From: a bacterium UBA6115
Lineage (GTDB): Bacteria > Bacillota_A > Clostridia > Christensenellales > Aristaeellaceae
Assembly: GCA_002428405.1 (NCBI GenBank)
Contig: DIWD01000025.1
Span: 20,175 to 41,262 of the forward strand
Direction of reading: 5' to 3'
DNA length: 21,088 bases
The translations under genes were made by a program, and so were the position numbers. Below the pieces are notes generated by a model. That model had not been told where the DNA came from and made no database searches. It saw only the letters and a list, made by a program, of their open reading frames with translations. Below, piece after piece: positions 1 through 6,417 of the stretch (positions are counted from its first letter, which is position 1; each line of letters opens with the position of its first letter).

Positions 1-510
1 TTTGAGTCCGTTGCGGGCGTCTGGGCGGCCAGTTTCCTTCAGGGACAAAAGGGATTTGATGTGGCTGCCGCAGCGTCACTCTCTTCCATGTACTATTTCG
101 GCACCATGCTAGGCCGCGCCGTTTCGGGTTTCATTGCGATAAAGGCAGACAGCCGGAAGATGATCCGGCTTGGCGTCCTGCTGGCTTTCTTAGGGGCTGT
201 CCTGCTCGCGCTTCCGCTGCCCGGCTTTTTCTCTCTGGCGGGCTTTATGCTTTTGGGGCTTGGCAATGCCCCGATCTATCCGGCCATGATCCATTTAACG
301 CCGCGGCGCTTCGGCATTGCTTTGTCCCAGGCGGCCATGGGATTGCAGATGGCCGCTGCTTATACCGGGTCCACCCTCCTGCCTCCGCTGACCGGTGCTC
401 TGGTGCGCTCGGCCTCCCTGCAGGCAGTGCCTTGGGTGATTCTCACATTGATCCTTGCCGGGTTCCTGCTCAGCCAACAGATCGACAGGGACGTAAAGCC
501 TGTTGACTAA
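1..510 (+). CDS. MFS-family permease, C-terminal part (5' end outside window)
   Basis: The frame is open from the first base, so the gene begins upstream of the window; 169 residues are visible, about the last five or six transmembrane segments of a 12-segment carrier. Several hydrophobic stretches can be seen: one beginning at the YYFGTMLGR motif, then a long one around [19 protein letters not shown], a glycine-rich one around [14 protein letters not shown], and a last one in [14 protein letters not shown]. Small residues, GR after a helix and basic loops ([10 protein letters not shown]) are typical of the major facilitator superfamily. The pattern resembles sugar-type MFS carriers, but no substrate can be assigned. 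It ends in TAA at 508-510, overlapping the stop of the convergent ABC ATPase gene by four bases, so no terminator separates the two genes. Its neighbours on the right are on the other strand and are not its operon partners. Confidence 0.85.
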   Translation, partial: FESVAGVWAASFLQGQKGFDVAAAASLSSMYYFGTMLGRAVSGFIAIKADSRKMIRLGVLLAFLGAVLLALPLPGFFSLAGFMLLGLGNAPIYPAMIHLTPRRFGIALSQAAMGLQMAAAYTGSTLLPPLTGALVRSASLQAVPWVILTLILAGFLLSQQIDRDVKPVD

Positions 511-1253
511 TCGCGGTTTGTAAACGCGCGCACTTCCGGGCGAGAAAAGATCTCTTCCGGGAGCCCTTCCGCCTGGATGATGCCATCATTCATAAACAGG
601 ACACGGTCAGCGACTTCCCTGGCAAATGCCATCTCGTGGGTGACCACCATCATCGTGCGGTCTTCTTCTGCGAGGTTTCTGATAACGCGCAACACTTCCA
701 GCGTCAGGAGGGGATCCAGCGCACTGGTAGGTTCGTCAAAACACAGTATATCCGGTCCCATGCACAAGGCTCTGGCGATAGCAGCCCGCTGCTGCTGGCC
801 GCCGGAAAGCATAAATGGATACGCTGTAGCCTTATCCGAAAGGCCCACCCGTTCCAGCTCCTTCCAGGCGCGCTGCTCCGCGTCATCCCGAGTGCGCCTG
901 AGCACGCTGATCTGTGCCTGTGTCAAATTATGGAGTACATTCAGGTGGGGGAAAAGGTTAAAATCCTGGAATACAAATCCCATTTTTAGCGTTATTTTCC
1001 TCAACTGTTCCTTGGACGCATAGCCTCCTTTTTCCATGTCCGCCATCAGGATGCCGTCTACGGTAATCCGACCTTTATCGATGGTTTCAAGGCGTGTCAG
1101 GCAGCGCAGCAGCGTGCTCTTGCCGGAACCTGAAGGGCCGATGACAGCGACCACCTCACCCTTGTTCACATTGAGGGAAATTCCCCTGAGAACTCCCGTC
1201 TGGGAGAAGCTTTTGTATATATTTTCAGCCGTTAGCATCATCTGATTCATCAT
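507..1253 (-). CDS. Polar amino acid ABC importer, ATP-binding subunit (GlnQ-type)
   Basis: Cytoplasmic ATPase that powers uptake by the permease and binding protein encoded just upstream. At 248 residues it has the family's normal length. The nucleotide-binding parts are in order: Walker [10 protein letters not shown] (39-47), Q-loop glutamine in [12 protein letters not shown] (Gln96), signature LSGGQQQR (149-156), Walker B ending in DEPTSALDP (Glu174 catalytic) and the switch histidine in VTHEM (His206). These match the amino acid importer subfamily (GlnQ/HisP/ArtP). The ATG at 1253 overlaps the permease stop as ATGA, which implies translational coupling. No strong Shine-Dalgarno sequence lies in front of it, and a second Met at residue 5 or 6 could also serve. 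The substrate cannot be read from an ATPase alone. Confidence 0.95.
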   Translation of the reverse strand: MMNQMMLTAENIYKSFSQTGVLRGISLNVNKGEVVAVIGPSGSGKSTLLRCLTRLETIDKGRITVDGILMADMEKGGYASKEQLRKITLKMGFVFQDFNLFPHLNVLHNLTQAQISVLRRTRDDAEQRAWKELERVGLSDKATAYPFMLSGGQQQRAAIARALCMGPDILCFDEPTSALDPLLTLEVLRVIRNLAEEDRTMMVVTHEMAFAREVADRVLFMNDGIIQAEGLPEEIFSRPEVRAFTNRD

Positions 1254-1912
1254 CGATAATATCCAAAATAGCGGTTCGCGCGATTAAAAAACCAACTGAG
1301 GACAGCATTCAGCAGCAGGTAAATTGCACCTGCAATGAAAAGGGGCTCCAGCGTACCGACTGTGCTGGCGGCATTCCTGGCTACCCGATATAGTTCCACC
1401 ATACCTACTGCGGTCACCAGCGCGGTATCCTTCACCAGGGTAATCACCTCGTTGCTGATGGGAAGGACGACGTGCTTGATCACCTGGGGCAGTACAATGC
1501 GCAGGAAAGCTTGAGCGCGTGTCATGCCAAGCACTTGCGCGGCTTCCCGCTGTCCCCGGGGAACAGCCTGAACACCGCCCCTGTAGATCTCGGCGAAATA
1601 AGCGGCATAATTTGCGGAGAAAGCGATGACCACCGCGCTCATGCGGTCAAAGGCGTTCCCGAATAGCTGGGGCAGAAAAAAATACACTGTGAACACCTGC
1701 AGGATCAGCGGTGTTCCACGCATAACCAGGATGAAAACCTGTGCAGCCTTGCGCAGCAGGGCGAGACGGCTCATGCGGATCAGAGCGAGGATAAGGCCTA
1801 GGGGAAGTGAGAAAAGCAGCGTCAGGCTGAACAGGCTCATTGTAATGCCAAGGCCTTCCAGCATCTGACCCATCAATGTGGCAAGCCGCGCCGGATTGTC
1901 AAGATATTTCAT
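1250..1912 (-). CDS. Polar amino acid ABC importer, permease subunit (HisM/GlnP-type)
   Basis: Integral membrane subunit that forms the transport channel of a type I amino acid importer; 220 residues from the chosen start. About five hydrophobic segments are visible. The ATPase-docking loop carries the EAA-type pattern ([21 protein letters not shown] continuing to LPQ), followed by the conserved [12 protein letters not shown] region of the HisMQ family. The frame stays open to a TTG at 1924. I chose the ATG at 1912 because GGAG (1919-1922) lies six bases before it and overlaps the TTG itself. The stop overlaps the ATPase start as ATGA. The upstream binding-protein gene ends at 2000, and two hairpins lie in the gap, so this gene is probably expressed at a lower level than the binding protein. 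Confidence 0.93.
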   Translation of the reverse strand: MKYLDNPARLATLMGQMLEGLGITMSLFSLTLLFSLPLGLILALIRMSRLALLRKAAQVFILVMRGTPLILQVFTVYFFLPQLFGNAFDRMSAVVIAFSANYAAYFAEIYRGGVQAVPRGQREAAQVLGMTRAQAFLRIVLPQVIKHVVLPISNEVITLVKDTALVTAVGMVELYRVARNAASTVGTLEPLFIAGAIYLLLNAVLSWFFNRANRYFGYYR

Positions 1913-1923
1913 TAAAAGCTCCA

Positions 1924-1944
1924 ATCAGCCGCCTGGCGGCTGAT
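1924..1944 (-). promoter_or_regulatory. Perfect hairpin abutting the permease ribosome binding site
   Basis: ATCAGCCGCC (1924-1933) and GGCGGCTGAT (1935-1944) are exact inverted copies around one base. In RNA the closing pairs would open to give a loop of about five bases. On the minus-strand transcript the 3' foot of the hairpin ends two bases before the GGAG of the permease gene. It has no U-tract, so it is unlikely to terminate transcription. It could protect the 5' end of a processed permease-ATPase mRNA or tune initiation; that role is inferred. Confidence 0.6.
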
Positions 1945-1963
1945 GATATCATGGTCATTGAAG

Positions 1964-1992
1964 AAAAGGGCCGGCTTTCAGCCGGCCCTTTT
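1964..1992 (-). terminator. Intercistronic intrinsic terminator/attenuator between binding protein and permease
   Basis: A 12-bp perfect stem, AAAAGGGCCGGC (1964-1975) with GCCGGCCCTTTT (1981-1992), encloses a five-base loop. On the minus strand the stem ends in TTTT followed by CTTC, the form of an intrinsic terminator, and it begins eight bases after the binding-protein stop. Because permease and ATPase follow on the same strand without an obvious promoter of their own, the likely role is partial termination that yields more binding protein than membrane subunits. The run of A and T ends makes it formally bidirectional. Confidence 0.8.
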
Positions 1993-1999
1993 GGCGTCC

Positions 2000-2815
2000 T
2001 CAAGGTTCGCCGGGTATCCCGATAATCGTAATGTCTGATCCGAACCAGTTTTCACTGATCTTTTGCAGGGATCCGTCTGCCTTCATCTCAAGGAGCAGTT
2101 CGTTGACTTTGTCGCACAGCGCGGTATCGCCTTTCCTAAATCCGATTCCGTACTCCTCCGGGGCCAGGGATTCATTGAGTACAACAAAGGGGTAATCATT
2201 CACTGTCTTATAATAGTTGGCTACGATGATGTCGACCAATACAGCGTCAACACCGCCCAGGTTCAAGTCCATCAGCGCGGTGAGGTTCTCGTCAAAGAGA
2301 ACGACTTCGCCAAGCGCTGCCTTGAACTCCGCCGCGCTGTCCAACGCGTCGTTAGCGCTGGAACCAGCCTGCAGGCCAAGCTTCATCCCGGCCAGGCCGG
2401 CGAGGTCAGTGATGCCGTCTTTTTCCCGCACAACCAACACCTGGTCATTTTTCAGATATGGCAAAGAGATGTTCATGCTCTCCATGCGTTCAGGGGTAAT
2501 GGTCATGCCGTTCCAGATGCAGTCGATATGATGTGCGTTGAGTTCCATTTCTTTCGCGTCCCAATTGATAGGTTGGCATACGAGTTCCACGCCCAGCCGT
2601 TTAGCGACTTCCTTGGCGAGGTCGATGTCAAACCCTGTGATCTCACCGCTGTCCGCGTCCACGAAGCCCATGGGCGGGAAACTGGCGTCAAGGCCCAGAA
2701 TGAATTGGCCTTTGTCCAGTATGTCCTGCAGTGAGGTGTCTTCCTGTGCAGCCACTGTTAATGTTGTTGCGCACAGCATCAGCAATGCCGCCATGACAGT
2801 CAAGCACCTTTTCAT
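2000..2815 (-). CDS. Polar amino acid ABC importer, substrate-binding protein (family 3)
   Basis: Exported receptor of 271 residues that captures an amino acid and delivers it to the permease. The N-terminus is a signal peptide (two basic residues, a hydrophobic core through about residue 22, then AAQE as a plausible signal peptidase I site). Family 3 features follow: GLDASFPPMGF, the signature GFDIDLAKEVAKRLG, a ligand-contact segment WNGMTITPERMESMNISLPY, and a C-terminal GIGFRKGD and WFG. A strong GAGGGAAAGG sits just before the ATG at 2815. The Cys at residue 15 lies in LMLC, which is not a canonical lipobox, so membrane anchoring is uncertain; Gram-positive receptors of this type are usually lipoproteins. 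The acidic and amide-rich binding region suggests a polar amino acid, but the substrate is not identifiable. Confidence 0.94.
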   Translation of the reverse strand: MKRCLTVMAALLMLCATTLTVAAQEDTSLQDILDKGQFILGLDASFPPMGFVDADSGEITGFDIDLAKEVAKRLGVELVCQPINWDAKEMELNAHHIDCIWNGMTITPERMESMNISLPYLKNDQVLVVREKDGITDLAGLAGMKLGLQAGSSANDALDSAAEFKAALGEVVLFDENLTALMDLNLGGVDAVLVDIIVANYYKTVNDYPFVVLNESLAPEEYGIGFRKGDTALCDKVNELLLEMKADGSLQKISENWFGSDITIIGIPGEP

Positions 2816-2865
2816 GACCTTTCCCTCTTTCTTCCTTTATTTCAGCATGGAAATGCCGATGGGCC

Positions 2866-2895
2866 ATCCTATCACGAATCCGCCTTCATGCTCAA
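2866..2895 (-). promoter_or_regulatory. Candidate promoter for the amino acid importer genes
   Basis: On the minus strand TTGAGC (2890-2895) is followed 18 bases later by TAGGAT (2866-2871), which is preceded by TGA, giving an extended -10 form. Initiation would leave a leader of roughly 44 bases before the binding-protein ATG. Both hexamers match only four of six consensus positions, and the -35 lies within the hairpin at 2875-2905, so this is a weak call. Confidence 0.35.
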
Positions 2896-2905
2896 GGCGG
2901 ATTCG
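2875..2905 (-). repeat. 12-bp inverted repeat after the desulfidase gene
   Basis: CGAATCCGCCTT (2875-2886) pairs perfectly with AAGGCGGATTCG (2894-2905) around a seven-base loop. It lies 27 bases past the stop of the DUF523 gene and before the binding-protein gene. On the minus strand it is followed by GTGATAGG, with no U-tract, so it is a poor intrinsic terminator. It may end the upstream transcript with help, or act on the promoter that overlaps it. Confidence 0.55.
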
Positions 2906-2931
2906 TATTTTCCTGCATTTATTTTGTATAT

Positions 2932-3360
2932 CTATTCTATGGTCTTGATTTCGTCCTCGCCGAATACCCTGATACCCGCATTGAGGAGTTTCCTGGCGAA
3001 CAGGCCTGGACCTGGTGCCAGTATGCCGAAAAAGCTTCCGTCATACACCGTCACTTTCCCGCAGGAGGGGCTGTTCTGCTTGAGCACTGCGGCCTCGCAC
3101 CCGCAAAGGCTGTAAACTGCAATTGCCTGTTCCGCGCCTTTTTCATAGGACGCTGTCAAGTCCCGTCCGTCGCGGCTCATCACCCGTCCGCATTTGATCT
3201 CACACGGTGGCCTGGGAGTCGGAAGGCCTCCCAACTGCTCAGGGCAGACAGGGATAAGGATGTGCTTGCGAGAAAGCTCCAGCACTTCCTCACACAGGCT
3301 GTCCTTTCCGTCATACCGTGTGGAAAGTCCCATCAAACAGGCGCTGACAAGCAAGCGCAT
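2932..3360 (-). CDS. DUF523 family protein, TudS-like thiouracil desulfidase
   Basis: A 142-residue protein, normal for DUF523 (YbbK-type). The family includes TudS, an oxygen-sensitive [4Fe-4S] enzyme that removes sulfur from 2-thiouracil. Conserved parts are visible: RLLVSACLMG (Cys8), VCPEQ (Cys39, Glu41), PRPPCEI (Cys53), CGC (86-88) and NSPSCG (Ser97, Cys100). Three spaced cysteines (8, 39, 100) are the expected cluster ligands, and the Glu and Ser near the second and third agree with proposed catalytic residues as I recall them. The open frame runs upstream to 3429, but the family's N-terminus MRLLVSACL starts at 3360, where the ATG shares one base with the deoD stop (TGATG). Tight coupling to a nucleoside phosphorylase fits a role in salvage of thiolated bases; substrate assignment is inferred. 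Confidence 0.9.
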   Translation of the reverse strand: MRLLVSACLMGLSTRYDGKDSLCEEVLELSRKHILIPVCPEQLGGLPTPRPPCEIKCGRVMSRDGRDLTASYEKGAEQAIAVYSLCGCEAAVLKQNSPSCGKVTVYDGSFFGILAPGPGLFARKLLNAGIRVFGEDEIKTIE

Positions 3361-4073
3361 CAGGCGATTGCCAGAGCGATTTCCATCATCTGGGTAAAAG
3401 TTTTCTGGCGTTCCAGGCTGTCGAGCCATGCGCCCGTTTTTGGATTATCGGAGATTGTCAGCAGTGCCAGCGCCTTCTTTCCGGCCCGGGCCGCGTTCAG
3501 ATACAGCGCGTATGCCTCCATCTCCACTGCCAGCACGCCCAGCCTTTCCAGTGTTTCAAGCGGGCCTGGCCGGGACTCATCATAAAAAATGTCAGAAGAA
3601 AAGACTGGCCCCACCCGAAGCGTGATGCCCAGAGCCCTCGCCGCCTGATCAGCGGCGCAAAGCAGCCCGTAATCCGCGCAAGGGGCGAGGTTGCCTGAGA
3701 AACCGAATTGCGCGCCATAGTTGGAGTTGGAATAGGCGCTCATCCCGGCGACAATGTCCCTCAGGTTCAAATCCTGCCGGATCATCCCGGCGCTGCCAAC
3801 GCGTACGATCGCATCCACCCCGTAGAAATTGAACAGTTCATAGGAGTAGATGCCGATGGAGGGCATTCCCATGCCGGAAGCCATCACGGACACCGTCTTT
3901 CCGCGGTATTGGCCCGTATAGCCCTGGATGCCCCTGACGTCATTGACCAGCCTGGCGTTTTCCAGATAGTTATCTGCGATGAACCGAGCGCGCAGCGGAT
4001 CGCCCGGCATCAGCACGGTTTTTGCGAATTCCCCTGCTTTTGCTGAAATATGGGGAGTCGGGATACTTGCCAT
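3360..4073 (-). CDS. deoD: Purine nucleoside phosphorylase, DeoD type
   Basis: Cytosolic hexameric phosphorylase that splits (deoxy)nucleosides with phosphate into base and (deoxy)ribose 1-phosphate. The protein is 237 residues, close to the usual length. It shows the N-terminal TPHISAK, phosphate-binding MPGDPLRAR (Gly24, Arg28), SVMASGMGMPS, RVGSAG (91-96), the ribose-binding VEMEAYALY (183-191) and the catalytic Asp in ISDN (Asp209), with Arg222 in LERQKTF. The frame is open to 4130, but MASIPTPHIS at 4073 is the family start and AGGAGG stands five bases before it. The base-site segment after the catalytic Asp reads SDNPKTG rather than the SDHIRTHE pattern of enterobacterial DeoD, as is common in Bacillota. 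It is followed directly by the overlapping DUF523 gene and preceded, 13 bases away, by the metallophosphoesterase. Confidence 0.93.
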   Translation of the reverse strand: MASIPTPHISAKAGEFAKTVLMPGDPLRARFIADNYLENARLVNDVRGIQGYTGQYRGKTVSVMASGMGMPSIGIYSYELFNFYGVDAIVRVGSAGMIRQDLNLRDIVAGMSAYSNSNYGAQFGFSGNLAPCADYGLLCAADQAARALGITLRVGPVFSSDIFYDESRPGPLETLERLGVLAVEMEAYALYLNAARAGKKALALLTISDNPKTGAWLDSLERQKTFTQMMEIALAIA

Positions 4074-4086
4074 ATGACCCTCCTGT

Positions 4087-4806
4087 TTATGTGTTGGCGT
4101 ATGCGGTATTTTTCCGCATGTCGCCGGCATATACGCCGGTCAGGACTTCTGAGATATAGGCATCCGCGTGGGGCAGGTCCGGTTGCCCCTCAGCTTCCAG
4201 GGCTGCTGCCCGGTTGTTATAGGGAACGGTGATAAAACGCAACTCCAACGGCGCAGGCTGGTCTCCCGGCACACCTTCAAGCAGCGCGTACTGTACCATT
4301 GGAACCCCAAGCGCATTGCCTACCGAGCCGATGTTGACAATCTGCCCCCCGAGCGTACGCATCCCCTGCCGGTGGCAGTCTGCGTAAATGAGCATGTTAT
4401 AATCCGGTTCCAACAGTGCATCAAAGGCCTCCCTGCTGTCCTGAATGTATAACAGCTTGTTCATCACCGGCCTGCCATGAATCAGGCGGATGTGACGTCC
4501 TGACATCATCAGATGTTTTTCCAGTGGCAATGCGGAAAGAACAGCTAGGCGTTCTTTACCCAATTGCTGATGGTAAAACCCATCCCGGGGAAACTCCCTT
4601 CTTCCAATGCCATAATCCCAGTTGCCGCCAAGGATGACCTGGCAATTCTTCAAAGCCCAGTCAAAGCTCAGATCGGAACTGGGACCCTTGCCGACAAGAT
4701 CGCCCAGGCACCAGATTTCATCCGGCGTCCGCTTTTTCAGATCCTCCTCCAGCGCTTTTACGGCGGTGTAATTGCCGTGCAGGTCTGAAACCAGCGCGAT
4801 CCTCAC
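4087..4806 (-). CDS. Calcineurin-like metallophosphoesterase (YfcE/MJ0936-like)
   Basis: A 239-residue dimetal phosphoesterase fold. Visible metal-site motifs are SDLHGN (Asp8, His10), LGDLVGKGP (Asp36), GGNWD (Asn62), LIHGRP (His110) and, at the place of the usual GHTH, ADCHRQG (Asp143, His145), followed by the family's NIGSVG. The YfcE-type subfamily commonly lacks His in the GNxD motif, so Trp63 there is not alarming, but the change of the first His of GHxH to Asp is unusual and may alter metal choice. The start is a GTG at 4806 that overlaps the stop of the upstream amidotransferase-like gene as GTGA, with a CGGAG eight bases before. Its place before deoD suggests it could release nucleosides from nucleotides or cyclic phosphodiesters, but no substrate is shown. 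Confidence 0.88.
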   Translation of the reverse strand: MRIALVSDLHGNYTAVKALEEDLKKRTPDEIWCLGDLVGKGPSSDLSFDWALKNCQVILGGNWDYGIGRREFPRDGFYHQQLGKERLAVLSALPLEKHLMMSGRHIRLIHGRPVMNKLLYIQDSREAFDALLEPDYNMLIYADCHRQGMRTLGGQIVNIGSVGNALGVPMVQYALLEGVPGDQPAPLELRFITVPYNNRAAALEAEGQPDLPHADAYISEVLTGVYAGDMRKNTAYANT

Positions 4807-5519
4807 TCCCGCTGCTCCGACGCGCGCACCAGCCAGTCAAACAGCGCCTGGTGTGCCGGGCTGTTCTTTGAAAGATTCTCCGGGTGCCACTGAACACACA
4901 ATGCCGGCCGGCTGTCTTCAAATTCAACGGCTTCAATCAAACCGTCCCCGCTGAAGGCAGATGCCTTCAGCCCGGAAGCCAGTTCCCGGATCGCCTGATG
5001 ATGCCGGGAGTTTACTTCCAGGGAGGTGACCTGAGTCAGCGATTGGAGCAAGCTGCCTTCCTTTGGGAAGATGTGATGCGCCAGCAGGTTGTCCGGCTGA
5101 AAATGGCTGACCGGCAGGCTCAGCTGGCTGGGCAGATCCTGGTACAGGCTGCCGCCCAGCGCGACATTCAACACCTGAAGCCCTCTGCATATTCCCAAAA
5201 AGGGTTTGCGTATCGCAACCGCGCGCTGGATAAGCGCAAGGTCAGCCCTGTCGCGTTCCGGAACAGGCTCGTTGCAGCCCGGAAGCCGCTTTTCCCTGTA
5301 GTATTTTGGATCAATGTCAGGCCCCCCGGTGAACACGATTCCATCCACAACATTGATGGCCTTGTCCATAAACTCATCAAACCTGGGGTCCGCTTCATGG
5401 ACCATGGGAAGGATGACTGGCAGGGCGCCGGCTCTGAGGACGGAGTACACATAGTCCCTGGGTATGCAGCAGTGGCCGCTTGTCATGTCCTGGTTAGTGC
5501 TCAGCCCGATAATGACCAT
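4803..5519 (-). CDS. Class I glutamine-amidotransferase-like hydrolase (peptidase C26, PuuD-like)
   Basis: A 238-residue protein of the gamma-glutamyl hydrolase family, whose members cut gamma-glutamyl amides such as gamma-glutamyl-GABA. The fold's landmarks are present: VDGIVFTGGPDIDP (oxyanion region), the nucleophile Cys111 in GICRGLQ, VNSRHHQAI and the His-Glu pair in QWHPE (His212, Glu214). It has no signal peptide and no fused synthetase domain, so it acts alone in the cytosol. The ATG at 5519 is preceded by AAGGGA seven bases away and by a TATACT promoter element about 36 bases upstream. It opens the minus-strand gene run and overlaps the metallophosphoesterase start by four bases. Whether its product amino acid links it to the downstream importer is only a guess. 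Confidence 0.9.
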   Translation of the reverse strand: MVIIGLSTNQDMTSGHCCIPRDYVYSVLRAGALPVILPMVHEADPRFDEFMDKAINVVDGIVFTGGPDIDPKYYREKRLPGCNEPVPERDRADLALIQRAVAIRKPFLGICRGLQVLNVALGGSLYQDLPSQLSLPVSHFQPDNLLAHHIFPKEGSLLQSLTQVTSLEVNSRHHQAIRELASGLKASAFSGDGLIEAVEFEDSRPALCVQWHPENLSKNSPAHQALFDWLVRASEQRE

Positions 5520-5554
5520 TCGCTAATCCCTTCGCGCATGCTCGAACAACCAGC

Positions 5555-5563
5555 AGTATAGCA
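5555..5563 (-). promoter_or_regulatory. Extended -10 promoter for the minus-strand operon
   Basis: The minus strand reads TGC directly before TATACT (5555-5560), an extended -10 with five of six consensus bases. The base run at the -35 distance (TTCCCG at 5578-5583) is poor, as extended -10 promoters allow. Initiation would give a leader of about 30 bases to the ATG at 5519. Confidence 0.6.
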
Positions 5564-5608
5564 CAGGAACCAATATGCGGGAATCGGGATTTCTCATCAA
5601 GATTTCAT

Positions 5609-5637
5609 TTGATTGCGCTATATGGGTATGTTATACT
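5609..5637 (+). promoter_or_regulatory. Sigma-70-type promoter of the xpaC-telA operon
   Basis: TTGATT (5609-5614) and TATACT (5632-5637) are separated by exactly 17 bases, and TGT directly precedes the -10, giving an extended form. It lies 55 bases before the chosen ATG at 5692 and runs opposite to the promoter at 5555, so the 172-bp gap is a divergent control region. Confidence 0.75.
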
Positions 5638-5691
5638 CCACAAGGACTGAACAGTCTTCCTGTGCTGTTTTATGATGATGCTGGAGGGAAT

Positions 5692-6417
5692 ATGGCTAAA
5701 AAAACCAGTCAGGCGACCTCCCCGGGGAAGGGGTTGTTTTCTGCTTTTCTGGCTTCAGGCGGCACCGCCCTGCTGTATTCGGTGCTATTTCCCCTCCACC
5801 TCTGGGGGCATTATGTCATTGCAGGCTTGCTGTCACTGCTGATTGGCCGCGTTGCCTATATTATGTTCTCAGGTCTTGATACCTCAAAACAAGCTCCCGT
5901 TATAAATGAGCTGCCTGTGACAGGGAATGACGCGGTTGATCGGCTGGTTTCACGCGGGAGGGAGATGCTCAAGCAAATCCGCCGCGAGGATGAAATGATT
6001 CCTGATCCGAAATTATCCGCTCAGATCATAGAGTTGGAGGAAATCACCACACGCATCTTTCAGACAGTCATCGAACAGCCCGGGAAAGCGCCGCAAATCA
6101 GGCGGTTTATGGATTATTACCTGCCCACGACGCTGAAGATGCTGACAGGTTACCGAAAGCTGAACGAGCGCGGGGTCAGCGGCGAATCGGCACAGGCGAC
6201 CCGGGAGAGGATTGAATCGGCGATGCAGGTGGTCGTCGGCGCCTTCAAAAAGCAGCTTGAAACGCTCTATCAGAATGATATGCTGGACATCACCACAGAT
6301 ATCGATGTGCTGGAGACCATGCTCAAGCAGGACAGCCTTCTGGGCAGCAGTTTTCAGACCATCAATGCCAGCCAGGCCAATGCGCAGGCCGTACAAACGA
6401 AGGAGGAACATCAATGA
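5692..6417 (+). CDS. xpaC: XpaC family membrane protein (5-bromo-4-chloroindolyl phosphate hydrolysis family)
   Basis: A 241-residue protein of the XpaC family, which in many Bacillota is encoded next to telA. Two hydrophobic segments (about 15-33 and 40-59) anchor it to the membrane, followed by a helical cytosolic domain with the family's most conserved part, FMDYYLPTTLKMLTGYRKL, and a long coiled helix rich in Glu, Lys and Gln. Its biochemical role is not established; the family name comes from a hydrolysis phenotype. The frame is open from 5575, but GGAGGG (5683-5688) lies just before the ATG at 5692, and the promoter -10 at 5632 falls inside the longer frame, which excludes an earlier start. 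AGGAGG near its 3' end serves telA, whose ATG overlaps the stop by four bases. Confidence 0.88.
   Translation: MAKKTSQATSPGKGLFSAFLASGGTALLYSVLFPLHLWGHYVIAGLLSLLIGRVAYIMFSGLDTSKQAPVINELPVTGNDAVDRLVSRGREMLKQIRREDEMIPDPKLSAQIIELEEITTRIFQTVIEQPGKAPQIRRFMDYYLPTTLKMLTGYRKLNERGVSGESAQATRERIESAMQVVVGAFKKQLETLYQNDMLDITTDIDVLETMLKQDSLLGSSFQTINASQANAQAVQTKEEHQ

Noticed and set aside
5575..5691. Extended start of the XpaC-like gene
   Set aside because: The added residues cover the promoter -35 and -10, and GGAGGG sits just before the ATG at 5692.
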